Positions 1-7,645 of a stretch of 11,060 nucleotides of DNA are shown here, in pieces. Source of the DNA: Candidatus Mediterraneibacter stercorigallinarum (lineage in GTDB: Bacteria > Bacillota > Clostridia > Lachnospirales > Lachnospiraceae). Each line of letters opens with the position of its first letter. Position 1 is the first letter of the stretch. Both the position numbers and the translations under genes were made by a program. The notes below the pieces were generated by a model. That model saw nothing but the letters and a program-made list of their open reading frames with translations, did not search any database and was not told where the DNA came from. The DNA lies in assembly GCA_019116185.1 (NCBI GenBank), contig DXCD01000209.1, positions 1-11,060 of the forward strand, written 5' to 3'.

Positions 1-130
1 AATCGTGGAGCCGGAACCTGAGCCACATCCCCACCCGCCACGAATACGTCTTAAAATCAACTACGGTTTTCGGACGTTTTATTTACCGGCCATCTCCCCG
101 ACAAATCCAGATTGAACGCACAAATCCAGA
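1..130. other. Left-edge stretch, no assignable gene
   Basis: Two plus-strand frames are open from the window edge. One (from base 2) stops at 113-115 after about 37 residues and begins Pro/Glu/His-rich; the other (from base 3) stops at 132-134 after about 43 residues. Neither resembles a family I recognise. Both end in the same Asn-Pro-Asp-stop because the same 15 bases occur in both frames. Either could be the tail of an upstream gene, or neither. I see no terminator hairpin here. Confidence 0.3.
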
Positions 131-134
131 TTGA
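101..134. repeat. Two 15-bp direct repeats, 19-bp period, upstream of uvrC
   Basis: ACAAATCCAGATTGA occurs identically at 101-115 and 120-134, separated by ACGC. The second copy runs into the proposed -35 box of uvrC (131-136). It could be a small tandem duplication or a pair of binding sites for a regulator. The sequence itself shows only the repeat; any regulatory role is inference. Confidence 0.6.
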
Positions 135-159
135 TTTTTAAAACGGGAAACAGTATAAT
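131..159 (+). promoter_or_regulatory. Promoter directly in front of uvrC
   Basis: TTGATT (131-136, 4/6 match to the -35 consensus) is followed after exactly 17 bases by a perfect TATAAT (154-159). Transcription from it would be expected to begin around 166-167, which is the A of the chosen uvrC start codon. The message would therefore be leaderless or nearly so. Confidence 0.55.
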
Positions 160-166
160 TATCTGC

Positions 167-2017
167 ATGGAAAGTAATAATTTTGACATACAGGAAGAAC
201 TGAAGAAACTCCCCGGAAGGCCCGGAGTATATATTATGCACGATGAGAAGGACCGCATCATCTATGTGGGCAAGGCGGTCAGCCTGAAGAACCGTGTACG
301 GCAGTATTTTCAGAGCAGCCGGAATAAAGGGGTCAAGATTGAGCAGATGGTGACCCATATCCGCAGGTTTGAGTATATTGTGACGGATTCGGAGCTGGAA
401 GCGCTTGTGCTGGAGTGTAATCTGATCAAAGAGCACCGGCCAAAATATAACACCATGCTCATGGATGACAAGACTTATCCGTTTATCAAGGTGACGATGA
501 ACGAGCCGTTTCCAAGGGTGATGCTCTCCAGAAAGATGAAGAAGGACAAGGCGAGATATTTTGGACCGTATACAAGCGCCCAGGCAGTGCGGGATACCAT
601 TGACCTGATCCATAAGCTGTACCATGTGAGAAGCTGCAATCGTAATCTTCCCCGTGATATTGGGAAAGAGCGTCCCTGCCTGAATTATCATATCAAACAA
701 TGTGAAGCCCCCTGCCAGGGATATATTTCACAGGAAGAATACCGAAAATCCATTGATGAAGTGATCCGCTTTTTAAATGGGAATTATGACAGTGTTTTAA
801 AAGATCTGGAAGAGAAGATGAACACGGCGTCTGAAGCGCTGGAGTTTGAGAGGGCAATAGAATACCGGGAGCTCCTGAACAGTGTGAAGCAGGTGGCACA
901 GAAGCAGAAGATCACGGATTCCAGCGGAGAGGACAGAGATGTGCTTGCCGTTGCGTCAGAAGAAGAGGACGCGGTGGTTCAGGTGTTTTTTATCCGCGGC
1001 GGACGGCTCATCGGACGCGATCATTTTTATCTGCGTATTTCAAAAGGGGACAGTGTTTCGGAAATACTGGACAGCTTTATCAAGCAGTATTACGCGGGTA
1101 CGCCTTATATCCCGGGGGAGCTTATGCTCCAGGAAGAGGTGGAGGACCGGGAACTTCTTGAGACATGGCTCAGCGCCAAGAGGGGACAGAAGGTAGCATT
1201 GAAGATTCCGAAGAAAGGGACAAAGGAGAAACTGGTGGAGCTGGCGGCTGAGAATGCGCGCCTGGTATTGAGCAAGGATAAAGAAAGACTGAAGCGGGAG
1301 GAAGGACGGACCATCGGCGCTGTGAAAGAGATTGCCGCCCTGCTTGGCCTGGACGAGATCAGCCGTATGGAGGCATATGACATTTCAAATACAAACGGGT
1401 TTGAGTCTGTTGGTTCTATGATTGTCTATGAGAGAGGAAAACCGAAACGCAATGATTACCGCAAATTCAAGATCAAGGGGATCAAAGGCGCGGATGATTA
1501 CGGCAGCATGAGGGAAGTGCTGACACGGCGGTTTACCCATGGACTGAGAGAGAGGGAGGAAAATGCGGAACTGGGGAAATTTACTGTGTTTCCCGACCTG
1601 ATCCTCATGGACGGCGGAAAAGGGCAGGTCAATGTAGCGCTCCAGGTGCTGGATGAGCTTCGTCTGAATATCCCGGTTTGCGGCATGGTGAAAGATGATC
1701 ATCACCGCACGAGAGGGCTCTATTATCAGAATGAAGAGATCCCGATCGACCGGTCGTCAGAGGCGTTCCGCCTGATCACGAGAATACAGGACGAAGCTCA
1801 CCGATTTGCGATCGAGTATCACAGGCAGCTCCGCGGCAAAGGACAGGTTCACTCGATTCTCGATGATATTGAAGGAATCGGACCAACTCGCAGAAAGGCA
1901 TTAATGCGGCATTATCTCAGTCTGGACGCAATCAGGGAGGCGAGTGTGGAAGAACTGGCGGGGATTCCCTCAATGAATGAAAAAGCCGCTGAATCAGTAT
2001 ACAAGTTTTTGCATTAA
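167..2017 (+). CDS. uvrC: UvrABC excinuclease subunit C
   Basis: UvrC makes both incisions around a DNA lesion after UvrA and UvrB have recognised it, in cytoplasmic nucleotide excision repair. The 616-residue product has the full layout. An N-terminal GIY-YIG nuclease carries GVY at about 20-22 and IIYVGKA at 31-37, and cuts 3' of the damage. A UVR UvrB-binding helix pair lies near residues 205-240. The RNase H-like nuclease includes YDISN, with Asp at about 405, and LMDGGKGQ, and cuts 5' of the damage. C-terminal helix-hairpin-helix repeats lie at about 564-616. ATG 167 is chosen because family members begin just before this FDIQEELKKLPGRPGVY segment. TTG 131 keeps the frame open upstream but coincides with a -35 box and adds non-homologous residues. 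No good ribosome binding site precedes 167; GGGAA at 145-149 is too far away. hprK follows after 92 bases. Confidence 0.97.
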   Translation: MESNNFDIQEELKKLPGRPGVYIMHDEKDRIIYVGKAVSLKNRVRQYFQSSRNKGVKIEQMVTHIRRFEYIVTDSELEALVLECNLIKEHRPKYNTMLMDDKTYPFIKVTMNEPFPRVMLSRKMKKDKARYFGPYTSAQAVRDTIDLIHKLYHVRSCNRNLPRDIGKERPCLNYHIKQCEAPCQGYISQEEYRKSIDEVIRFLNGNYDSVLKDLEEKMNTASEALEFERAIEYRELLNSVKQVAQKQKITDSSGEDRDVLAVASEEEDAVVQVFFIRGGRLIGRDHFYLRISKGDSVSEILDSFIKQYYAGTPYIPGELMLQEEVEDRELLETWLSAKRGQKVALKIPKKGTKEKLVELAAENARLVLSKDKERLKREEGRTIGAVKEIAALLGLDEISRMEAYDISNTNGFESVGSMIVYERGKPKRNDYRKFKIKGIKGADDYGSMREVLTRRFTHGLREREENAELGKFTVFPDLILMDGGKGQVNVALQVLDELRLNIPVCGMVKDDHHRTRGLYYQNEEIPIDRSSEAFRLITRIQDEAHRFAIEYHRQLRGKGQVHSILDDIEGIGPTRRKALMRHYLSLDAIREASVEELAGIPSMNEKAAESVYKFLH

Positions 2018-2028
2018 TGTGCTATGAT
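2018..2028 (+). promoter_or_regulatory. Extended -10 promoter for hprK-glcK
   Basis: TGTGCTATGAT fits the Gram-positive extended -10 form TRTGnTATAAT with one mismatch in the hexamer (TATGAT, 2023-2028). No convincing -35 lies 16-18 bases upstream, which extended -10 promoters can tolerate. It begins immediately after the uvrC stop and would start RNA near 2035, about 75 bases before hprK. hprK and glcK could thus be expressed separately from uvrC, although read-through is also likely because no terminator separates them. Confidence 0.45.
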
Positions 2029-2109
2029 AATAAAAGTGATGAACGCTGAATTTTTGAAAGAACTGTGGAAACAGCGTTTAGATCGGAAATGAAAGAAAAG
2101 GAGAAAATT

Positions 2110-3042
2110 ATGGGACACGGGATCAAATTAAGCGAAATTGTTGAGAGAATGGATTTGAAGAATCTCACTCCCGAGGTAGATATGACCGAGACCGAGGTGC
2201 ATGTGCCGGATGTTAACCGCCCTGCGCTGCAGCTTGCCGGGTTCTTCGATCATTTTGACTCGAACAGGGTGCAGATTATCGGACATGTGGAGTATACTTA
2301 TGTGCATACTCTTACAGATGAACGCAGGCAGTACATTTATAACAGGCTTCTGGAACATCCGATCCCCTGTATTGTATTCTGCCGTGATATGGAGCCGGAG
2401 GATGAATTCCTGGAAGTGGCAACAAGACATGGAGTGCCTGTATATAAGACGACAAAGCAGACATCCGATTTTACCGCAGAGATCATCCGTTGGATGAACG
2501 TAAGGCTGGCGCCCTGTATTTCCATCCACGGCGTGCTTGTGGATGTGTACGGCGTGGGCGTGCTGATCATGGGAGAGAGCGGGATCGGAAAGAGCGAGGC
2601 AGCCCTTGAACTGATTAAGAGAGGACACCGTCTTGTGACAGATGATGTCGTTGAGATCCGTAAGGTGAGCGATGAGACTCTGGTGGGCTCTGCGCCTGAT
2701 ATTACAAAGCATTTTATTGAGCTGCGCGGTATTGGCATTGTGGATGTGAAGTCCATGTTCGGTGTCCAGAGTGTCAGGGAGACGCAGAATATTGATCTGG
2801 TCATCACTTTGGAGGATTGGAGCAGGGATAAAGAGTACGACAGGCTTGGACTGGAGGAAGAGTACACGGAATTTCTCGGGAACAAGGTAGTATGCCACAG
2901 TATTCCGATCCGTCCGGGAAGAAATCTGGCTATCATTGTAGAATCAGCGGCCGTCAACCACAGGCAGAAGCAGATGGGATACAATGCGGCTCAGGAACTT
3001 TATAAGAGAGTGCAGGAGAATCTTGCGAAGAAAATGAAATAG
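2110..3042 (+). CDS. hprK: HPr kinase/phosphorylase
   Basis: HprK phosphorylates Ser46 of the phosphotransferase protein HPr using ATP or pyrophosphate, and removes the phosphate by phosphorolysis. HPr(Ser-P) then works with CcpA in carbon catabolite repression and slows PTS sugar uptake. The 310-residue length is typical. The P-loop GESGIGKS is at 155-162, with His140, Asp178-Asp179 and Arg245 at the positions known to be catalytic in characterised homologues. The family signature ELRGIGIVDVKSMFG is at about 204-218. The N-terminal half (1-130) is the non-catalytic domain of the family. The start is ATG 2110, with AAGGAG at 2098-2103, six bases upstream. An in-frame GTG at 2065 would add 15 residues, lacks a ribosome binding site and is rejected. 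glcK begins 35 bases downstream with no terminator between, so the two are probably co-transcribed. Confidence 0.97.
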   Translation: MGHGIKLSEIVERMDLKNLTPEVDMTETEVHVPDVNRPALQLAGFFDHFDSNRVQIIGHVEYTYVHTLTDERRQYIYNRLLEHPIPCIVFCRDMEPEDEFLEVATRHGVPVYKTTKQTSDFTAEIIRWMNVRLAPCISIHGVLVDVYGVGVLIMGESGIGKSEAALELIKRGHRLVTDDVVEIRKVSDETLVGSAPDITKHFIELRGIGIVDVKSMFGVQSVRETQNIDLVITLEDWSRDKEYDRLGLEEEYTEFLGNKVVCHSIPIRPGRNLAIIVESAAVNHRQKQMGYNAAQELYKRVQENLAKKMK

Positions 3043-3077
3043 ATCGGTATAGTTTATAAGGAAGGGAGAGGATAGAA

Positions 3078-4013
3078 ATGAAGTATTGTTTTGGCGTTGA
3101 TATCGGAGGAACAACGGTAAAGATGGGGCTGTTTGAGGAAGACGGCACAATTCTGGATAAATGGGAGATTACCACAGATACATCGGAGGAAGGGAAAGCC
3201 ATTCTTCCGAATGTCGCGGCTTCCATAGAGAAAAAGATTGAAGAACACCAGCTTGCCAAAGAGGATATTGCAGGAATCGGTGTCGGTGTTCCGGCGCCGG
3301 TAACAGCAGACGGGGTAGTCAACGGAAGCGCAAATCTGGGCTGGAAATACAAGGAAGTAAAGAAGGAGCTGGAAGAACTCACAGGACTTACCGCTGCGAT
3401 CGGAAATGATGCAAATGTGGCTGCTCTCGGTGAAATGTGGAAAGGCGGCGGTGCAGGTGAAAAGAATATGATCATGGTAACACTTGGCACGGGAGTCGGG
3501 GGCGGCGTGATCATTGACGGGAAAATGCTTGTGGGGCAGAACGGCGCCGGCGGCGAGATCGGGCATCTGTGCGTGAACTATGAAGAGACGGACCGCTGCG
3601 GGTGCGGGAACAGAGGCTGTCTGGAGCAGTACGCATCGGCAACGGGGATTGTGCGTCTTGCAAAGCAGAAGCTGGGACAGGAGATGCGCCCGACGATCCT
3701 GAACAAGGAGGACGTGACAGCAAAGGACGTGTTTGATGCTGTGAAGGCTGGAGATGAAGTGGCAAAGGAGATTGCCACAGTATTCGGAAAATATCTGGGA
3801 TATGGACTTGCTAATCTGGCAGCAGTGGCAGATCCGGCGGTGTTTGTTATTGGCGGCGGAGTGTCCAAGGCAGGAGAAGTTCTCATTCCTTATATCAGAG
3901 AACCCTATATGGAAAGAGCCTTTTTCGCAGATAAAAAAGTGAAATTCGTCCTTGCAGAGCTGGGGAATGATGCGGGAATCTGCGGGGCTGCAAAGCTTGT
4001 GCTGGATAATTAA
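3078..4013 (+). CDS. glcK: ROK-family glucokinase
   Basis: This enzyme transfers phosphate from ATP to glucose to give glucose-6-phosphate in the cytoplasm, feeding glycolysis with sugar that has not come through the PTS. The 311-residue protein opens with the phosphate-binding DIGGTTVK (8-15). It has the sugar-binding/catalytic NDAN (110-113, Asp111 the likely base), GTGVGGG (137-143), GGEIGH (158-163) and the ROK zinc motif CGCGNRGCLEQ (174-184), with His163 as the fourth probable ligand. GGGAGAGG at 3064-3071 precedes ATG 3078 by six bases. It lies 35 bases after hprK, and both proteins deal with glucose and glycolytic status. Glucose as substrate is inferred from the close match to bacterial GlcK proteins; other ROK sugar kinases such as N-acetylmannosamine or fructose kinases share these motifs. 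Confidence 0.9.
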   Translation: MKYCFGVDIGGTTVKMGLFEEDGTILDKWEITTDTSEEGKAILPNVAASIEKKIEEHQLAKEDIAGIGVGVPAPVTADGVVNGSANLGWKYKEVKKELEELTGLTAAIGNDANVAALGEMWKGGGAGEKNMIMVTLGTGVGGGVIIDGKMLVGQNGAGGEIGHLCVNYEETDRCGCGNRGCLEQYASATGIVRLAKQKLGQEMRPTILNKEDVTAKDVFDAVKAGDEVAKEIATVFGKYLGYGLANLAAVADPAVFVIGGGVSKAGEVLIPYIREPYMERAFFADKKVKFVLAELGNDAGICGAAKLVLDN

Positions 4014-4081
4014 AGGCAGATTTAGGATACAGGGCTCTTGAAGTTACATACTTCATATTTTATAGAAAGCTTTATTGAAAG

Positions 4082-4118
4082 CGAAAAAGCGGGTCAGATT
4101 TACTGATCCGCTTTTTCG
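4082..4118. terminator. Bidirectional terminator between glcK and the PBP gene
   Basis: A long hairpin has arms 4082-4097 and 4103-4118 and a five-base loop (ATTTA). The arms pair throughout apart from one G-T wobble. The left arm carries A5 and the right arm T5, so transcripts from either side get a stem ending in a U-rich strand. It lies 68 bases after the glcK stop and 27 bases beyond the PBP stop, so it can serve both convergent genes. Confidence 0.85.
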
Positions 4119-4144
4119 TTTGTTAAAGATTCAATATTGAGAGA

Positions 4145-6748
4145 TCAGGAAGCGGGAGGCTGAGTTTCCTCCGAGCCGCCGCCGGTATTGCCGCCGCCGG
4201 TATTATCTCCGCTGCCGGTATTGCCGCCGCCGGTATTGCCGCCGGTATTATCTCCGCTGCCGGTATTGCCGCCGCCGGTGTTATCACTGCCGCTGTTCCC
4301 GCCGGACGGTGTGCCCGGAGTGGTGGTGCTGTCTCCGTTGCTGCTGTCAGTGTTTTCGTCTGTTTCATCGTCTGGTTCTTCAGAATCTACATATCCGTGA
4401 CCGGAACAGCTTTCTTTTACAACCGTATCCTTGTCAAAGTATTCGGTCAGGGCCGGGCATCCGTCTACCGCAAGCTTGCCTGTCTGCGTACAGATCGTCC
4501 TCTGGACGACAGAGGAGGGAACCGTGAAGTCCTTGTATTCAAGTTCAGAATGAATCCGTTCCATGATGTTCCGCCAGATAACCATATGCCAGGACTGGCT
4601 CATGTTTTCCATGTGTTTGTTTTCGTCATATCCGCCCCATACAGAAGCTGTGTAGTATGGAGTGTATGCGGAGAGCCACAGGTCAGTACTGTTCTCGGTT
4701 GTACCGGTCTTGCCGGCTACTGCCATATTGCTCAGTCTTGCCGAGGTACCTGTTCCTCTTGAGATAACATCTTCCATTGCGCTTGTCAGGAGATAAGCAG
4801 TGGATTCCTTGATTACTTCGTGGGTGTCAGGAGTCGTGTTGTCGATCAGCACATTTCCGTCATGATCAAGGATTTCTGTATAGAGGATCGGTTCGGTATA
4901 TACGCCGCCGTTTGCGATCGCCGCATAAGCTGCGGTCATTTCAATATTATAGACGCCGCGTGTGATGCCTCCGAGGGCCGTGGACTGCGCCACGTCTGTC
5001 ATTCCGGGATAATCGGGGTCATTGTTTACCAGCGTGGTGAATCCGAATTTCTGGAGATACTGATAGCCTTTTTCCAGACCGACGGTCTCTGTTAATGTGC
5101 GCACTGCGCACACGTTCATGGAGTGTTCGATGGCATAACGGACTCTTGCTTCGCCGATGTATCTGCCATCCCAGTTGTTAACCTGCTGGCCGCTGGCGTA
5201 TCTGTATGGCTCGTCTTTGATGGTTGTCGCAAGGGTCATGCCGCATTCGTTCAGACCCGGCGCATAAGTTGAGAGTACCTTGAAACAGGAACCGGGCTGC
5301 CTTGTAGAGTCTGTTGCCCTGTTAAGGGAAAGGCTTGTGGTCTTCTGTCCGCGCCCTCCGACGATCGCTTTGACCTGTCCGGTGTACTGATCCATGACAA
5401 CTACAGAAGTCTGGGGCTGGAGAGTAATGCTCAGGTTTTCATCCACGATATCTCCGGCCTCGGTATTGATTCCAAGCGTACCCTTATATTCCTCGACCAT
5501 AGCGCGGGCTTCCTCTTCAGAACTGAAAACAAGAGGGTTTGAGTCGGCGTAGGTATTGCTGATATAAGTGCCGAGAGTCTGTTTGCTGTAATTCTCCATT
5601 GTACCGTCAGCGCGGTGGATCGTCAGGGCGTATTCCACTCCATATTCCGTCATCGGGTAGAGCGATTCATCCGCAACTACTTCGTCGCAGATCTGCTGGA
5701 TGGAGAGATCCTGAGTAGACTTGATCGTCAGGCCGCCGCTGTACAGCAGATTGTACGCCTGTGTCTCAGTATATCCCAGTTCATTTATGAAATCCTGAAT
5801 AATATCTTCGATCATGGCGTCCGTAAAGTAGGAATACGGAGTTGTATCTTCTGTGACTGCCGCGGTCTGGAGAATTCTGTCATATACCGGATCTGCGATC
5901 GCTTCGTCATATTGCGCCTGATCGATATATCCCTGCTCAAGCATCTTGTCCAGAACATCCTCTCTTCTTGAAGCGTTTTCATCCGGGTTTGTCACAGGAT
6001 CATACAGCGTAGGGTTCTGCGTGATTGCTGCAATGACCGCGCACTCGGAGAGAGTCAGGTCTGCAACATCCTTGTTAAAATATCTTGTGGAAGCGGTCTG
6101 CACCCCGAGACATCCCTGGCCTAAGTTGATGGTGTTCATGTACGCCTCAAGGATTTCTTCCTTGCTCATCTCTTTCTCGAACTCAAGGGCCAGATACTGC
6201 TCCTGAAGCTTACGTTCCACTCGGTCAATGAGCGTTTTCTCGTTGACGAAATCCGGAAATATATTGTTTTTAATAAGCTGCTGGGTAAGGGTGCTTGCAC
6301 CTTCAGTAAAGTCAAATCCATTGGCAATGCCCACAAGTCCTGCCCTGATAATACCCTGAATATCAATGCCGTTATGTTCGTAGAAACGCTCGTCCTCGAT
6401 CGCGACAAACGCGTGTGGAAGGAAATCCGAATTCGCCGTGATCTCCTCATAAGTTCTGTATACGCGGTTGGAGTCAGAATCCTTCAGAGTGTCGATCACC
6501 GTCCCGTTCTGGTCTGTAATCGTGGTCGTAAATCCCTTGGGAAGGATATCGTCTGCAGACACAGTCTGAGTATCGTCAATGATCTTCTTGGCAAATATGA
6601 CCCCTCCGATCACACATATAACCACCAGAAGGAGTATACAGATGATAATGGCTTTAAAAAAGCGCACGCCTACACGTTTCTGCTTTTTTCTCTTTTTTGA
6701 AGAAATAGTTTTCTTTCGCCTGGAAAGATTATCTTTTCCGTAATTCAC
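4145..6748 (-). CDS. Class A penicillin-binding protein (PBP1A-type transglycosylase/transpeptidase)
   Basis: This bifunctional enzyme polymerises lipid II into glycan strands and cross-links their peptides at the outer face of the cell membrane. The product is 867 residues from GTG 6748. It has a Lys/Arg-rich cytoplasmic start (1-30), one membrane anchor (about 32-53), and a GT51 glycosyltransferase with EDERFYEHNGID (118-129, catalytic Glu118) and GASTLTQQLIKN. The transpeptidase has SCFK (nucleophile Ser487), SMN (543-545) and KTG (680-682). A Gly/Ser/Asn/Thr-rich tail follows. ATG 6757 lies directly against AAGGAGG (6758-6764) with no spacing, whereas GTG 6748 is nine bases away and gives the expected MNYGK-type beginning, so 6748 is preferred. 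It resembles PBP1A/PonA; the exact paralogue cannot be set from sequence alone. The gene is convergent with glcK and divergent from yigZ. Confidence 0.93.
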   Translation of the reverse strand: MNYGKDNLSRRKKTISSKKRKKQKRVGVRFFKAIIICILLLVVICVIGGVIFAKKIIDDTQTVSADDILPKGFTTTITDQNGTVIDTLKDSDSNRVYRTYEEITANSDFLPHAFVAIEDERFYEHNGIDIQGIIRAGLVGIANGFDFTEGASTLTQQLIKNNIFPDFVNEKTLIDRVERKLQEQYLALEFEKEMSKEEILEAYMNTINLGQGCLGVQTASTRYFNKDVADLTLSECAVIAAITQNPTLYDPVTNPDENASRREDVLDKMLEQGYIDQAQYDEAIADPVYDRILQTAAVTEDTTPYSYFTDAMIEDIIQDFINELGYTETQAYNLLYSGGLTIKSTQDLSIQQICDEVVADESLYPMTEYGVEYALTIHRADGTMENYSKQTLGTYISNTYADSNPLVFSSEEEARAMVEEYKGTLGINTEAGDIVDENLSITLQPQTSVVVMDQYTGQVKAIVGGRGQKTTSLSLNRATDSTRQPGSCFKVLSTYAPGLNECGMTLATTIKDEPYRYASGQQVNNWDGRYIGEARVRYAIEHSMNVCAVRTLTETVGLEKGYQYLQKFGFTTLVNNDPDYPGMTDVAQSTALGGITRGVYNIEMTAAYAAIANGGVYTEPILYTEILDHDGNVLIDNTTPDTHEVIKESTAYLLTSAMEDVISRGTGTSARLSNMAVAGKTGTTENSTDLWLSAYTPYYTASVWGGYDENKHMENMSQSWHMVIWRNIMERIHSELEYKDFTVPSSVVQRTICTQTGKLAVDGCPALTEYFDKDTVVKESCSGHGYVDSEEPDDETDENTDSSNGDSTTTPGTPSGGNSGSDNTGGGNTGSGDNTGGNTGGGNTGSGDNTGGGNTGGGSEETQPPAS
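4181..4290 (-). repeat. 45-bp-period repeat encoding the PBP glycine-rich tail
   Basis: Within the PBP reading frame the segment is built from NTGGG, NTGSGD and NTGG units. A block of about 43 bases recurs with a period of 45 (landmark TATTATCTCC at 4201 and again at 4246), nearly identical, giving a 15-residue protein repeat. The low-complexity tail is probably a flexible extracellular linker. In-frame slippage could change its length between strains. Confidence 0.8.
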
Positions 6749-6778
6749 GAATAACATCCTCCTTTTTCAACTCTTATG

Positions 6779-6787
6779 ATTATATCA
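6779..6787 (-). promoter_or_regulatory. Extended -10 promoter of the PBP gene
   Basis: Read on the minus strand this is TGATATAAT, a perfect TATAAT (6779-6784) with the upstream TG of an extended -10 box. There is no clear -35. RNA would start near 6772, shortly before AAGGAGG at 6758-6764, giving a leader of about 24 bases before GTG 6748. The flanking 6780-6860 is strongly AT-rich, as expected of a divergent promoter region. Confidence 0.6.
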
Positions 6788-6862
6788 AATATAGGCATTC
6801 AAATAAAGAAAAAAATAAAATCTTCATATTTTCTTAGGAAAATTTAGAATTTGCTGTTTCTG

Positions 6863-6891
6863 TTGTGTATTTGTTTTCTGTCTGGTATAGT
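6863..6891 (+). promoter_or_regulatory. Promoter of yigZ
   Basis: TTGTGT (6863-6868) is followed after 17 bases by TATAGT (6886-6891), which is preceded by TG one base upstream (TGGTATAGT). RNA would start near 6898, leaving a leader of about 40 bases that contains the strong GGAGGGAGG ribosome binding site (6925-6933). Confidence 0.55.
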
Positions 6892-6938
6892 AAAGTCAGT
6901 TTGAACCGTGCAGGAGTGGCTGCCGGAGGGAGGTTTCA

Positions 6939-7586
6939 ATGGACTGTTATCATACGATATATAAGGGCGGGACGGGAGAGATCATAGAAAAGAAATCCCG
7001 CTTTATTTCGGAGGCGTATCCGGTTTCCGGGGAAGAAGAGGCGTTTGCCATTCTGGAGGAAGTAAAAAAGAGATACTGGGATGCCAGGCATCACTGCTGG
7101 GCTTATGTAATCGGAAGGAATCCTGCCCAGGAGCGCATGAGCGATGACGGAGAACCGGCAGGGACAGCGGGAAAGCCGATCCTTGAGGTGATACGGGGGA
7201 GAGAACTGACTGATATTTTTATTGTGGTGACAAGATATTTCGGCGGCACGCTGCTGGGGACAGGGGGACTTGTCCGCGCGTATACCTCTGCTGCGGCAGA
7301 AGCGCTTGCCCATACTGAGATTATAACCAGGATTCACGGATTTAAACTGAAGATCACCACGGACTATACCGGGCTGGGAAAGCTTCAGTACATTCTCGCT
7401 CAGAGAGGGCTTACAATATTGGATACGGTCTATACAGACCGGGTAGAGCTCCTTGTGCTTGTGCCGGATGATGAAGAGAAGGCCCTGATGAAAGCTGTCA
7501 TGGAAGGGTCAAACGGGCAGGCAGTTATGGAAAAGCAGGAGGCCTGCTGGTACGCGGAGACAGAAGAGGGGCTTCAGGCAGAGTAA
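6939..7586 (+). CDS. yigZ: YigZ/IMPACT family protein
   Basis: A 215-residue protein of the widely conserved YigZ family. It has an N-terminal IMPACT domain (about 15-125) followed by a ferredoxin-like DUF1949-type domain (about 135-205). Visible family motifs are DARHHCWAYVIG (48-59), SDDGEPAGTAGKP (68-80) and TRYFGGTLLGTGGLVRAYT (98-116). Eukaryotic IMPACT modulates the translation-control kinase GCN2; the bacterial biochemical role is not settled, so no reaction is assigned. The length is slightly above the usual 200-210. ATG 6939 follows GGAGGGAGG (6925-6933) at five bases. The gene stands alone on the plus strand, divergent from the PBP and convergent with hpf; its stop codon overlaps the U-tract of the terminator used by hpf. 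Confidence 0.92.
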   Translation: MDCYHTIYKGGTGEIIEKKSRFISEAYPVSGEEEAFAILEEVKKRYWDARHHCWAYVIGRNPAQERMSDDGEPAGTAGKPILEVIRGRELTDIFIVVTRYFGGTLLGTGGLVRAYTSAAAEALAHTEIITRIHGFKLKITTDYTGLGKLQYILAQRGLTILDTVYTDRVELLVLVPDDEEKALMKAVMEGSNGQAVMEKQEACWYAETEEGLQAE

Positions 7587-7637
7587 AAACAAGCCTTAAA
7601 ATAGAGACTGGTTCAGACAGCTCTGTTTTAAGGCTTG
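7585..7637 (-). terminator. Terminator of hpf (minus strand)
   Basis: Perfect 12-bp arms at 7590-7601 and 7626-7637 (CAAGCCTTAAAA on the left) enclose 24 bases. Those bases can fold further through AGAG/CTCT and CTG/CAG with a single bulged A. On the minus strand the stem is followed by T5 (A5 at 7585-7589 on the plus strand), which fits a terminator for hpf. The T-run lies over the yigZ stop codon. Confidence 0.75.
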
Positions 7638-7645
7638 ATATCATT

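Noticed and set aside
83..700. A 205-codon minus-strand open frame across the uvrC start
   Set aside because: It overlaps the conserved GIY-YIG coding region, and its protein has no recognisable motif.
2128..2898. A 256-codon open frame on the minus strand antisense to hprK
   Set aside because: It lies wholly inside a gene with complete catalytic motifs, has no recognisable domain and no ribosome binding site, and is best explained by codon composition of the true gene.
3023..3053. TTGCGA/TATAGT pair at the end of hprK as a separate glcK promoter
   Set aside because: The spacing is 19 bases and the -35 is weak, with no extended TG; co-transcription with hprK is the simpler reading.
4040..4054. 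GAAGT-N5-ACTTC hairpin after glcK as an early terminator
   Set aside because: The stem is only five bases and AT-rich, with no clean T-run; the strong hairpin at 4082-4118 does the job.
4181..4290. CRISPR-like repeat array
   Set aside because: The repeats are contiguous, in frame and encode the PBP tail; there are no unique spacers or cas genes.
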